From positions 342,939-406,938 of the forward strand of contig AZIN01000004.1 of assembly GCA_000511875.1 (NCBI GenBank): a stretch of DNA of 64,000 bases. The letters run 5' to 3'. Shown one piece after another: positions 38,767 through 47,880 of this stretch. Position 1 is the stretch's first letter. The number at the start of each line of letters is the position of its first letter. The notes beneath the pieces were generated by a model. The model worked only from the letters and a program-made list of their open reading frames with translations. It had not been told where the DNA came from and searched no databases. The stretch comes from Gammaproteobacteria bacterium MOLA455 (GTDB taxonomy: Bacteria; Pseudomonadota; Gammaproteobacteria; Pseudomonadales; Porticoccaceae). The position numbers and the translations under genes were made by a program.

Positions 38767-39570
38767 ATGACACTTAAGAAACTATTACTGCTTGGTCTAG
38801 CGACTACTTTAAGCGCGACTCTGATTGCCTGTAGTGGCGAAGATCAGACTGTATCTGAGCCGATCGCTGCCGCGGTTGATTCAACACCAGGCCTGACCGA
38901 TGGTGCTTACGCTCTAATCTCTGTGGATGTCACCGAAAACGGTGAAGTGTCCAGCTATTTGCGCGATCAAATGAAAATTTACACTCAAGATCGCTTTATG
39001 TTTGCCTTTTACAACGACCTCACTGACAAAGTTGATGCCGGCACTGGCTACACCCATTGGGTTGATGGTGTATTGGTTGAGACGCCGATTGCCAATCAGG
39101 ACGGTGCACTTAAAGATCTGAGCTTTGACTTAACCATTACACCAACTGAAGCGGGCTTTACTCAGAGCCTGAAGGGTATGAAGTACGGCGAACGCAGCGT
39201 CAATATGGTCGAGCAGTGGAAAACCCTGTCTAATAAAACCACTGTATATGACGGCCTGTGGAAGCTTGATGGGCGCGCTTCTGAAGGGGACCAATGGGGC
39301 GATTTTATGGAAATGAAGTTGATTGGTGGCGGCCACTTTATTTTTTTCCAAAGCATGGTGATTGAGGGTGAATCGATAAAGCACTTTGGTTTTGGTTCTT
39401 TTGACGTCGACGAAGCCGGTCATGTTGTTGAGACTGGTATAACTAGTTCTATCGAAGGTTTTGCGGGTACTGAATCGAAACTCAAGATGCAGTTGATTGA
39501 TGATAATCATATGAGCCAGTCCTTTGAGTATAAGGGTGACACTGTTACTCAAACCTACGTTAGAATCTAA
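38767..39570 (+). CDS. hypothetical lipoprotein
   Basis: 267 residues, family not recognised. The N-terminus is a lipoprotein signal (KKLLLLGLATTLSATLIAC, lipobox LIAC near residue 22), followed by an acidic linker. The mature part is beta-rich with repeated short strands (FMFAFYNDLTDKV, HFIFFQSMVIEGESIKHFGFG), resembling lipocalin-like folded outer-membrane lipoproteins (impression only). Followed by two terminators; single-gene transcript. Confidence 0.7.
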   Translation: MTLKKLLLLGLATTLSATLIACSGEDQTVSEPIAAAVDSTPGLTDGAYALISVDVTENGEVSSYLRDQMKIYTQDRFMFAFYNDLTDKVDAGTGYTHWVDGVLVETPIANQDGALKDLSFDLTITPTEAGFTQSLKGMKYGERSVNMVEQWKTLSNKTTVYDGLWKLDGRASEGDQWGDFMEMKLIGGGHFIFFQSMVIEGESIKHFGFGSFDVDEAGHVVETGITSSIEGFAGTESKLKMQLIDDNHMSQSFEYKGDTVTQTYVRI

Positions 39571-39607
39571 ACCACAAGAACTTTCACTCCAAATAGCTTT
39601 AACCCTA

Positions 39608-39637
39608 TGCCTGAATCATCGCGGTTCAGGCATTTTT
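39608..39637 (+). terminator. rho-independent terminator after the lipoprotein gene
   Basis: TGCCTGAA / TTCAGGCA stem with a 9-base loop followed by TTTTTG. Confidence 0.85.
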
Positions 39638-39643
39638 GCTACC

Positions 39644-39675
39644 GCCCGGGGCCTTACCGGGCTTTTCTTCTTTTA
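39644..39675 (+). terminator. second terminator hairpin directly downstream
   Basis: GCCCGG / CCGGGC stem, short loop, then TTTTCTTCTTTT. Forms a tandem terminator with the one at 39608. Confidence 0.7.
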
Positions 39676-39859
39676 TTTGCTCCTAACTGACTTTTATCCC
39701 AATCGTTTATTTCAACTTTTTGTGGCAATAGACCTGCTGTAATTGGGATTTTTTGCGTGAATATTTATAATTCTTAAAATCTACTTAAAGCTGGGGCTCG
39801 CGGAGCGCGGTTTTTGCGTGAGTCTGGCTAATTATCAGCCACCTAAGGCATGAGTGATC

Positions 39860-42505
39860 ATGGCAGCGGATATACCGTTTGATGAAGTCAGTCGTCTGAG
39901 TGCTCTGCGCGAGCTCAATATTCTCGATACTGAAGCGGAGCAGGAATTTGATGAGTTGACGACGCTGGCGGCACAGGTTTGCCAAGCCCCGATAGCGTTG
40001 ATTTCGCTGGTTGATGAGCAGCGTCAGTGGCTAAAGTCACGGGTGGGTATCAATCTGACTGAAACCCCCCGGGATATTGCCTTCTGTGCCCATGCCATTC
40101 TGCAACCCAACAGGCTGTTGGAAGTGCCGGATACCCAGCTTGATAACCGCTTTGCAGACAATCCTCTGGTGTTGGAGGCACCTAATATTCGATTCTATGC
40201 GGGGGCCCCTCTGATAGACACAGATGGTTATGCACTGGGCACCCTCTGTGTGATCGACCATGTGCCACGCAAGCTAGCCGAAGCCCAGCGAGCGGCCTTG
40301 ACTGTGCTGAGTCGAGCCATTGTGCAACAAATCGAATTGCGCCGACGTCTGCAGCGGATAAAAAACTCCACAGGTAAGCTGCTCAGTCACAACAATCGTC
40401 TAGAAGCCGAGGTTAAGATTGGCGCCGCCACCCTTGAAGACGAGGTGGTGATGCACAATGAATCTGAACTGCTATCACGGCAGATCCTCGATCGCGCCCT
40501 AGATGGCGTGATTAATCTTGATCAGCATGGCAGAGTCACCTATTGGAATGCTGAGGCCGAGCGTATCTTTGGCTATTCATCGGAGTATGCCCACAGCAGG
40601 GATATTATTGAGATGATATTGCCCGCCCATCACCATCTTGTTGTCCGGGAGCTAATGGAGCAGTTTTTGTTAACTGGGGCGGGCAAGGAAAATCATCGAC
40701 GCTTCGAAATTAATGCGCTGCGCGCAGACGGTGCCAAGGTGCCAGTGGAGATTTCGGTGATCGTTCTGCAGCGCTTTGGTGAATATTTTTTCAATGGTTT
40801 TGTTCGAGATCTCACCGAACACAAAAAGAACATTGAAGAGCTGCGTATTTCTGAGATCACTTTCAACAGCCAAGACGCAATTATTATCACTGATGCAGAG
40901 ATCAAAACCCTGCGCGTCAACCAGAAAGTTTTAGATATTACCGGCTACACATCTGCAGACCTAGTTGGCTTGGAGCCCAGTCTATTGTCATCAACTATGC
41001 AGAGTGAACAATTTTATACAGACATGTGGCGGACTATTGAAACCTCAGGGAGTTGGGAAGGGGAGGTCTGGGACCAACGCAAAAACGGTGAGCTGTTCCC
41101 ACTGCAAATTGCCATCACTGCGATTCACGATGCCAAAGCTCGGGTGACCAATTATGTATTTTCTTTTTCCGATATCACCGCCAACAAAAGAGATGCGGAT
41201 GAAATTCATAAGCTGGCTTATTTTGATCCACTAACCCACCTTCCTAATCGCCGTGCTCTGATTGATCGCCTATCTCAAAGATTGAATTCCTATGGTGTCG
41301 ATAGTAAAACTCTGGGCTTATTAATTGTCGATCTGGATAACTTTAAAGATATTAACGACGCTCTGGGCCACCATGTGGGAGATAAAATTCTGATTCGAGC
41401 CGCCCAGAGATTGCGTGATTCTGTGGCTAGTGAGGATACGGTTGCCCGTATTGGCGGTGATGACTTTGTTGTGCTGTTGGACGCCTTAGATCTCAATGAA
41501 GAGGGGGCAAAATCCCAGGTAGATACTATTGCTGCCTGCATCCTCGCCAGTCTTAATAGGCCTTACCACATCGACAGTCAGGCAATTCACTGCACTGCCA
41601 GTGTAGGCGTTGCTCTCGCCGATAAGGATCAAACTTCAATGGAAGAACTACTCAAACAGGCTGATATAGGGCTCTTTCAAGCGAAAACGTCGGGTCGCAA
41701 TCGAATGTGCTTTTTCGATCCGGCTATGGCGCAGACGGTAACGCTCCAGGCGCAACTGGCTAATGCGCTGCACAGCGCGGTGCAAGACCGGCAGTTTGAG
41801 CTCTATTATCAGATCCAAGTGGATAGTCAAAACCGCCCTGTGGGTGCCGAGGCGCTTATTCGCTGGGAGCACCCGCAGTTGGGAATCGTATCACCGAATG
41901 ATTTTATTCCCCTCGCTGAAGCCTCAGATATTATTTTACCGATTGGTCTCTGGGTACTAGACACCGCCTGCGCCCAACTCAAATCCTGGCAGACTAATCC
42001 TCGTACCTGCTGGTTGAGTATCGCGATTAATATCAGCCCGCGACAGTTTCATCAGGCAGATTTTGTCGATACGGTATTGCAGGCAATTGCCCGCTGGGAT
42101 ATTTCTCCCGGATCGATAAAGCTCGAACTCACCGAGACAGTGATCCTCGACAACACTAATGAAACCATTGAAAAAATGCATCAACTTAAGCGTGCTGGAG
42201 TGGAATTTGCACTAGATGACTTTGGCACTGGCTACTCGTCTCTCTCCTACCTTACCCAGCTGCCACTGTCGCAGCTGAAAATGGACCAATCTTTTGTTCG
42301 CAAAATTGGTATCACAGAGAGCGACGATATTATTGTGCAGACAATTCTTGCCATGGCCAAGAGCTTAGCCATTAAAGTGATCGCTGAGGGGGTTGAAACT
42401 GAGGCCCAGCGAAGCTTCTTGGCGGAGCTGGGCTGCTCGCTATTTCAAGGTTATTTGTTTAGCAGGCCAGTACCCGTTGCCGAGTTTGAAGCGTTGCTTG
42501 AATAG
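39860..42505 (+). CDS. GAF-PAS-PAS-GGDEF-EAL cyclic-di-GMP enzyme
   Basis: 881 residues from ATG 39860 (GTG 39854 is an alternative). A GAF domain covers about 20-160 (FCAHAILQPNRLLEVPD), two PAS domains follow (about 215-330 and 340-450), then GGDEF (RIGGDDF near 540, so the active motif is GGDDF) and EAL (EALIRWEHP near 668, with DDFGTGYSSLSYL and IAEGVETEAQ). Both catalytic signatures look intact, so it may make and break c-di-GMP. No membrane helices; a cytoplasmic sensor. May connect to the pilus and polysaccharide genes elsewhere in the window (inference). Confidence 0.9.
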   Translation: MAADIPFDEVSRLSALRELNILDTEAEQEFDELTTLAAQVCQAPIALISLVDEQRQWLKSRVGINLTETPRDIAFCAHAILQPNRLLEVPDTQLDNRFADNPLVLEAPNIRFYAGAPLIDTDGYALGTLCVIDHVPRKLAEAQRAALTVLSRAIVQQIELRRRLQRIKNSTGKLLSHNNRLEAEVKIGAATLEDEVVMHNESELLSRQILDRALDGVINLDQHGRVTYWNAEAERIFGYSSEYAHSRDIIEMILPAHHHLVVRELMEQFLLTGAGKENHRRFEINALRADGAKVPVEISVIVLQRFGEYFFNGFVRDLTEHKKNIEELRISEITFNSQDAIIITDAEIKTLRVNQKVLDITGYTSADLVGLEPSLLSSTMQSEQFYTDMWRTIETSGSWEGEVWDQRKNGELFPLQIAITAIHDAKARVTNYVFSFSDITANKRDADEIHKLAYFDPLTHLPNRRALIDRLSQRLNSYGVDSKTLGLLIVDLDNFKDINDALGHHVGDKILIRAAQRLRDSVASEDTVARIGGDDFVVLLDALDLNEEGAKSQVDTIAACILASLNRPYHIDSQAIHCTASVGVALADKDQTSMEELLKQADIGLFQAKTSGRNRMCFFDPAMAQTVTLQAQLANALHSAVQDRQFELYYQIQVDSQNRPVGAEALIRWEHPQLGIVSPNDFIPLAEASDIILPIGLWVLDTACAQLKSWQTNPRTCWLSIAINISPRQFHQADFVDTVLQAIARWDISPGSIKLELTETVILDNTNETIEKMHQLKRAGVEFALDDFGTGYSSLSYLTQLPLSQLKMDQSFVRKIGITESDDIIVQTILAMAKSLAIKVIAEGVETEAQRSFLAELGCSLFQGYLFSRPVPVAEFEALLE

Positions 42506-42586
42506 GCGTTGATACCTGCCCGCAACCCTCTGCAATCGCCTTTTATATCTGCCTTGGCAGAACTGCTGATTTGTTTGCTACTCTCG

Positions 42587-42620
42587 ACTTGTAACTTGAC
42601 TTGTAACTTGACTTGTTACT
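42587..42620. repeat. short 12-bp tandem repeat (about three copies)
   Basis: ACTTGTAACTTG occurs twice and is followed by ACTTGTTACT. It sits between the GGDEF-EAL gene and the rhodanese gene, just past the stop of each. Confidence 0.7.
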
Positions 42621-42630
42621 CTAGCTGTCA

Positions 42631-42963
42631 CTACCTGACTATTGCCTCATTGAGCAGGGCTCCAGCGTCGGTAACGCCGCCAGCATTAATCACATTGGTA
42701 TAACCCATGGCTTCAATAAGGGTTTTTGCCTGGCCGGAGCGATTGCCACTACGACAATAGAGGTATAACTGTTGACCTTTATCGGGAACCAGCTGTTCAA
42801 TGCCGGTGGCAACAAACTGCAGTTCTAAATGTTGTGCCGAGGCTAAGTGGCCTGAGTTCCACTCTTCTATGGTTCGAACATCGATAATCATTGGGTTGTC
42901 TCCTTGGGTTGCGCCAGCCCAAAAGCTCAGTGCGCAGATAAGGGTTAAAAGTAAAGGCTTCAT
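42631..42963 (-). CDS. periplasmic rhodanese-like sulfurtransferase
   Basis: 110 residues. A signal peptide (LLTLICALSFWAGATQG) is followed by one rhodanese domain: MIIDVRTIEEWNSGHL and the active loop YCRSGNRSG with the nucleophilic Cys near residue 70. Resembles PspE, a small exported thiosulfate sulfurtransferase. Convergent with the GGDEF-EAL gene. Confidence 0.88.
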   Translation of the reverse strand: MKPLLLTLICALSFWAGATQGDNPMIIDVRTIEEWNSGHLASAQHLELQFVATGIEQLVPDKGQQLYLYCRSGNRSGQAKTLIEAMGYTNVINAGGVTDAGALLNEAIVR

Positions 42964-43551
42964 TGGGTTACCCGTGCTGATTTTGGCGCTACTGTAATGC
43001 TCTGAGACTAGTCCTGCAACCTCAGGAAGCTCTCTTGGTAATCTAGACGCACAAGAAAAGTCTTATTTTATGAATGTTGCGCTTTTATCTAGATTTGAAT
43101 TGATTTTATGAATACCGTCTCCAACAAACCTACGTGGCGCTTTTTTTGATTCTTCTGAGGTGGGTTTTGCTGAACTGCAATCGCTGCTCTTTACGAGGCT
43201 ATTATTAGGCACGTTGATGGGGAGCATTTATATAAGTATTGATGACAAACCGCTATCTAAGATCTGTTTCGGTTTTGGCACTGATGATTCCTGTCACGTT
43301 GCTCTGGACAGATTTTCAGCTGTTTTTTTGTTTCACCTTGCAAAAAATTATATTGATTTAAGGCGCTGACTTTTATTATTAATTTAGTCTGTCTGTTCTT
43401 CACCAACTATTCATTGGTACCTGTTTCTCTTAACTGGGGCAGGGCGACCAATGCTGTCGATGTCCACTGTATTAAAGCCCTAAAGCCATTCTGGTACGTC
43501 TAATTCACTCGTTAGCTAATGCCCTGCCTCTCTTGAATCACTCATGAGCGA
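42964..43551. other. intergenic stretch with only weak frames
   Basis: 588 bases. A frame at 43160-43369 and a hydrophobic piece (VLALMIPVTLLWTDFQLF, near 43270) in another frame hint at a decayed small membrane protein, together with a short start-like peptide MNTVSNKPTWRFF at 43108 that stops in a T run. No family recognised. Confidence 0.35.
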
Positions 43552-45126
43552 CTAGATGGCTTCGCCTGCACTAGGTGAATTGGCATCAGCAGTCTTGCCT
43601 TCTTGATAAAGCGATTTGCACAGACCATAGGTGGCCAAGAGCAATATCACCGAAAATGGTAGTGCGGTCACGATGGATGCGGTTTGCAATGCGGATAGAC
43701 CGCCCGAGAACAGTAACACTGCGGCTACGGCGCCTATGCTACTACCCCAGAAAACACGTGTAACAGGGCTGGGGCTTTGATTGCCACCAGTGACCAGCGT
43801 ACAGATCACCAGCGTGGCTGAATCCGCAGAGGTCACAAAGTAGGTAATCAGCATTAGGGTACAAATGCTGGCGGTGATTAGCGCCATAATCTTAGCCATT
43901 GCCATAAGACTAATCGTGGTAAACAGTGCACTGGTGGTGTCTGTATTCACTGCAGCGACAATCCCGCCGTCGCCAAATAGCTCAAGATGAAAGGCAGTAT
44001 TGCCAAACACCGAAATCCAAAAAATAGTCAGTAAAGTGGGGGTCAGTAGTACGCCGAAAACAAATTCGCGAATCGTCCTGCCGCGGGATATGCGGGCAAT
44101 AAAAATACCGCAGAAAGGGGACCAGGCAATCCACCAACCCCAGTAGAAAATTGTCCACCAGCCCTGCCACTGATCACTGGAGTCATTATTGACCCAGGTG
44201 CTAATACGGGGGAGATGAATAATATAATCGACAATATTGCCAGCGAAGGAGGTGAGTAGGTAGAGGGTCGGACCAAACACCAAAAAGAGTGCCAGAATAA
44301 CCCCTGTAAGCTGCATGTTGAGTTCGCTGAGAATACGGATACCCCGGTTGACACCGGTGAGTGCAGATAGGGTGGCTATAATCGAAATGCCAATAATGAG
44401 CAGTATCTGGGTGCCGGTATTCACTTCGATACCGGTTAAAGTGGCTAGTCCTGCATTCATCTGCTGTGCCCCGAGGCCCAGAGATGTGGCCACACCAAAC
44501 ACGGTGCCCAGCACTGCTAACAGGTCAGCCGCCTTACCTATAGGGCCATAGATACTATCGCCCAAAATCGGATAGAGACTGGCACTAATGGTTAACGGCA
44601 GACCTTTGCGATAGGCGAAATAGGCCAGAATAAGTGCCACTGAGGCATAGAGCGCCCAGCCGTGTAGACCCCAGTGGAAAATGGTCAGTCGCATGGCTAT
44701 TTGCGCGGCTTCTGGACTCAGTGCCTGGGCGTCGCCCAAAAAGGGGTTAGTTTGAAAATGGGTCAGGGGTTCGGCGATACTCCAAAATAAAATACCAATA
44801 CCTATGCCGGCGCCAAATAGCATTGAGAGCCACGAAAAGTTGCTAAATTCAGGTCTTTCATCGTCACCGCCCAAGCGTATCTTACCGAATTTGCTTAGCG
44901 CTAAACCGAGCACAAAAAGTAGATAAAAGTTCATCACGCTGATGTAATACCAGGACAGCTGGTTGGTAATAAAGTCGCGCATACGATTAAAGAGGTCGCT
45001 GGCGTAGTCGGGTCGGAGTAGGGAGAATAGCAAAAAGCCAATAATCATTAGTGGCGCGATTATGCTCATTAATGAGGGTTTTTCAGTCGACAAGCTCAGT
45101 AGTGTTGCCGCTTTTTTATTGGCCAT
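43552..45126 (-). CDS. BCCT-family transporter (betaine/choline/carnitine type)
   Basis: 524 residues with about 12 membrane helices. The BCCT signature is clear: WSIAEPLTHF near 115, and QGWWTIFYWGWWIAWSPFCG with the Trp-rich helix near 316-335, followed by GIFIARISRGRTIREFV. These carriers move betaine, choline, carnitine or DMSP with Na+ or H+. No long cytoplasmic C-terminal osmosensor, so uptake for nutrition is as likely as osmotic use. Divergent from a long acyl-CoA dehydrogenase, which hints at DMSP or carnitine catabolism (inference). Confidence 0.92.
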   Translation of the reverse strand: MANKKAATLLSLSTEKPSLMSIIAPLMIIGFLLFSLLRPDYASDLFNRMRDFITNQLSWYYISVMNFYLLFVLGLALSKFGKIRLGGDDERPEFSNFSWLSMLFGAGIGIGILFWSIAEPLTHFQTNPFLGDAQALSPEAAQIAMRLTIFHWGLHGWALYASVALILAYFAYRKGLPLTISASLYPILGDSIYGPIGKAADLLAVLGTVFGVATSLGLGAQQMNAGLATLTGIEVNTGTQILLIIGISIIATLSALTGVNRGIRILSELNMQLTGVILALFLVFGPTLYLLTSFAGNIVDYIIHLPRISTWVNNDSSDQWQGWWTIFYWGWWIAWSPFCGIFIARISRGRTIREFVFGVLLTPTLLTIFWISVFGNTAFHLELFGDGGIVAAVNTDTTSALFTTISLMAMAKIMALITASICTLMLITYFVTSADSATLVICTLVTGGNQSPSPVTRVFWGSSIGAVAAVLLFSGGLSALQTASIVTALPFSVILLLATYGLCKSLYQEGKTADANSPSAGEAI

Positions 45127-45323
45127 AGCGAAAATGTACCCTTTTTTATTCTAGTTTTTATTATTTACCGAGTTGGTTTCTGCTGCGGTTGTAGGCCGTG
45201 CTAACTTGCTGATACAGATACTGATTGTGTTTAACCCACTATGCAGGGACTGTCATTTTAGTCCCAGTGTCGCGAGGGCAGTATAACGCAAAAAGCTTAA
45301 CGGTGCGGGTGGGCCATTTAGAC

Positions 45324-45421
45324 TGGGCTATTTGAGTCGAGCTATTCGAGTCGAGCTATTTGAATCGAGCTATTTGAATCGAGCTATTTGAATCGAGCTA
45401 TTTGAATCGAGCTATTTGAAT
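45324..45421. repeat. 14-bp tandem repeat array, seven units
   Basis: CGAGCTATTTGAAT is repeated: five perfect copies at 45352-45421 plus two diverged copies before them from 45324. Lies in the 687-base region between the BCCT gene and the acyl-CoA dehydrogenase (45127-45813), which otherwise holds no recognised gene; a minus-strand frame at 45575-45769 has no support. Confidence 0.85.
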
Positions 45422-45813
45422 CGAGGGCGGATTGTAACTCGGTTGCCAAGAGAGAAAGCGCGAGTAATATGCGTGATGAAAAACGATCGCCTAACCAGCT
45501 GCTGGGTTTATGGCTGATCATCAGAGTAAGGCCAAGCACTGAGCTGCAGATGTTCTCTGCTTCCTCTATTGCTCTTAGTCTGCTGGAAATTGAAAAGTGG
45601 ATAAAAGATTAGTACTGCAGTGCAAGGCTATTTGTGATGGTTGCTTTAGTCTTATTATAAGATCGAGATGATTGCCGGTATCAGCAGCAAATATTGTCAA
45701 CCTAAGGCCAAACACGCTAGCCTTGCGTACCGATTGACAACGGATGAAGTTTGTTAAAAATACCAGCAATTAGGTAGCCTCAGCTCCTTATTGCAAACAA
45801 AAAAGGAATAATC

Positions 45814-47616
45814 ATGTCAATGATCGTTAATCGTCGAGATCTCGACTTCATACTCTATGAAACTCTCGGGTTAGATGAGATTTTTAAGTCAGAGCGTTAT
45901 GCCGACTATGACCGTGAGTCCCTTGACGCGATGATGGATCTCAGTCAAGCGATTGCTGAAGACCAATTTTTGAGCTGTGCTGCTAAGCTGGATGCCAATG
46001 AGCCGCAATTTGTTGACGGCAAAGTCGAGACCATTCCTGAGCTCAAAGAGGCGATAGCCGCTTATCAGGAATCCGGCTTGTGCGCCTCGGCCTATGATGC
46101 TGATATCGGTGGAATGCAGTTACCTTGGATGGCAGATCAAGCACTCAACAGTATGTTTGTCTGTGCTAATAACCCTGCCCACATTTATCTGTTTCTGACC
46201 CAGGGCGTGGCTAATATGCTAAATGTCTGCGGGTCCGAGGAGCTCAAAGACAAGTACTTGCCCAGTCTTGTGAACGGCAAATGGTTTGGCACCATGTGCT
46301 TGTCTGAAACTCAAGCTGGTTCATCTCTTGCTGATATCCGCACTAAGGCTGAGCCAAAAGTCGATGGATCCTATGCCCTGAGCGGCACTAAAATGTGGAT
46401 TTCTGGCGGAGAGCAAGATCTTACTGAAAATATCATCCATATGGTATTGGCAAAAATTCCCGGTTCGCCCCCAGGTGTTAAAGGCATCTCGCTATTCTTA
46501 GTGCCTAAAAACCGGGTTAATGATGATGGCACTATTGGTGAGTCCAATAATATCGCCCTGGCTGGTCTGAATCATAAAATGGGCTGTCGCGGCGCGACTA
46601 ACTGTCTGCTTAACTTTGGTGAGTCTGGAGAATCTATCGGCTTCTTAGTTGGAGAGCCCAATCAGGGCTTAGCCAATATGTTTCATATGATGAACGAAGC
46701 GCGTATTTCTGTGGGCATGTCAGCGGTGATGAGTGCCCTTGGCGGTTACTTATACTCTCTAGATTATGCACGAAACCGCCCTCAAGGCCGCCCCTTGGTA
46801 AATCGTAATCCGGAAGATCCTCAGGTCATGATCAGTGAGCACGCGGACATTAAACGCATGCTGATGACCCAAAAAGCTTTTATTGAGGGCGCTCAGACTC
46901 TGATGTATTACTGTGCCGAGTTAATCGACACTAACAAGCTATCGTCGACCGACCAAGCCGCGAACCAGCGCCGAGATTTGTTGCTCGATTTGTTAACCCC
47001 TATTTGTAAGTCGTGGCCTTCTGAGTTTTGTCTTGAAGCAAACAAACTAGCGATCCAGGTACTGGGTGGCTATGGCTATACCCGAGAGTATCCGGTTGAA
47101 CGTCTCTACCGAGATAATCGACTCAATCATATTCACGAGGGTACTTGGGGTATTCAGGGTATAGACATTCTGGGTCGCAAGGTGCGTATGCAGAATGGCG
47201 CTGCAGTGGACATTCTTCGTCAAGAGATGCAAGCCACCATTGATTCGGCTGCAGGGCATTCCGAATTGGGCGTTTATTGTGGTCACCTGAATGAATACCT
47301 GACGCTTATAGAGCAGACTATTTCTGCAATAGGAGAGGCTGAGGATCCTTCATTGGCGCTGGCCAATGCAACTATTTTCTTGGATGCCATGGGGCACTTA
47401 GTGATTGCATGGATGTGGCTGAAGCAGGGCGTTGCAGCGATCGAAGGTAAGCAAAAAGGTAATCCAGCGGACGATGCCTTTTATGATGGCAAAGTTGCGG
47501 CGATGCAGTTTTTCTTTCGCTACGAATTACCAAAAATCAGACCAAACCTCAGTTTGGTAGCGGAACTGGACAGCACCTGTTACGACCTGACTGCCGAGCA
47601 GTTTATTGGCGTTTAA
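45814..47616 (+). CDS. acyl-CoA dehydrogenase, long form (DmdC/FadE-like group)
   Basis: 600 residues, longer than the 380-residue standard because of an extra C-terminal helical domain. FAD/substrate motifs are visible: MCLSETQAGSSLADIRTKA near 166, KMWISGGEQDL near 191, NEARISVGM near 294 and LGGYGYTREYPVERLYRDNR near 410. This group includes 3-methylmercaptopropionyl-CoA dehydrogenase (DmdC) and related long acyl-CoA dehydrogenases; which one cannot be decided by reading. AAAAAGGAATAATC lies before the ATG. Divergent from the BCCT transporter; transcribed alone. Confidence 0.85.
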   Translation: MSMIVNRRDLDFILYETLGLDEIFKSERYADYDRESLDAMMDLSQAIAEDQFLSCAAKLDANEPQFVDGKVETIPELKEAIAAYQESGLCASAYDADIGGMQLPWMADQALNSMFVCANNPAHIYLFLTQGVANMLNVCGSEELKDKYLPSLVNGKWFGTMCLSETQAGSSLADIRTKAEPKVDGSYALSGTKMWISGGEQDLTENIIHMVLAKIPGSPPGVKGISLFLVPKNRVNDDGTIGESNNIALAGLNHKMGCRGATNCLLNFGESGESIGFLVGEPNQGLANMFHMMNEARISVGMSAVMSALGGYLYSLDYARNRPQGRPLVNRNPEDPQVMISEHADIKRMLMTQKAFIEGAQTLMYYCAELIDTNKLSSTDQAANQRRDLLLDLLTPICKSWPSEFCLEANKLAIQVLGGYGYTREYPVERLYRDNRLNHIHEGTWGIQGIDILGRKVRMQNGAAVDILRQEMQATIDSAAGHSELGVYCGHLNEYLTLIEQTISAIGEAEDPSLALANATIFLDAMGHLVIAWMWLKQGVAAIEGKQKGNPADDAFYDGKVAAMQFFFRYELPKIRPNLSLVAELDSTCYDLTAEQFIGV

Positions 47617-47880
47617 GGTTCTGGTTAAAAAGCTAAAGGCCTGTCCGATGTTGGCGACGGGCCTACAGGGAGTGCAGAGATTAATTTTTCTTGGAAATGA
47701 ACCAGCAGTGAGCTCAATCTAAGCGCTCGCTGCTGGTTTGGTTTTGTTTGCGACCTGAAACAGCTAAGGGCAGGTTATTCTGGTAAAGTGGACGGCTCTT
47801 GATGGGCAAGAACCCGTGCGTGCCTGTCAGGTAGTCAAGACCTAATAAGGTCCTGTGATTCGCTGCTCCCAAAACTAAAT

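Noticed and set aside
43160..43369. 69-residue frame between the rhodanese and BCCT genes
   Set aside because: No ribosome site or recognisable domain; hydrophobic pieces switch frames, suggesting decay.
45324..45421. CRISPR array
   Set aside because: The 14-bp units are directly adjacent with no spacers and there are no cas genes.
45575..45769. 64-residue minus-strand frame near the 14-bp repeats
   Set aside because: No supporting signals; likely chance.
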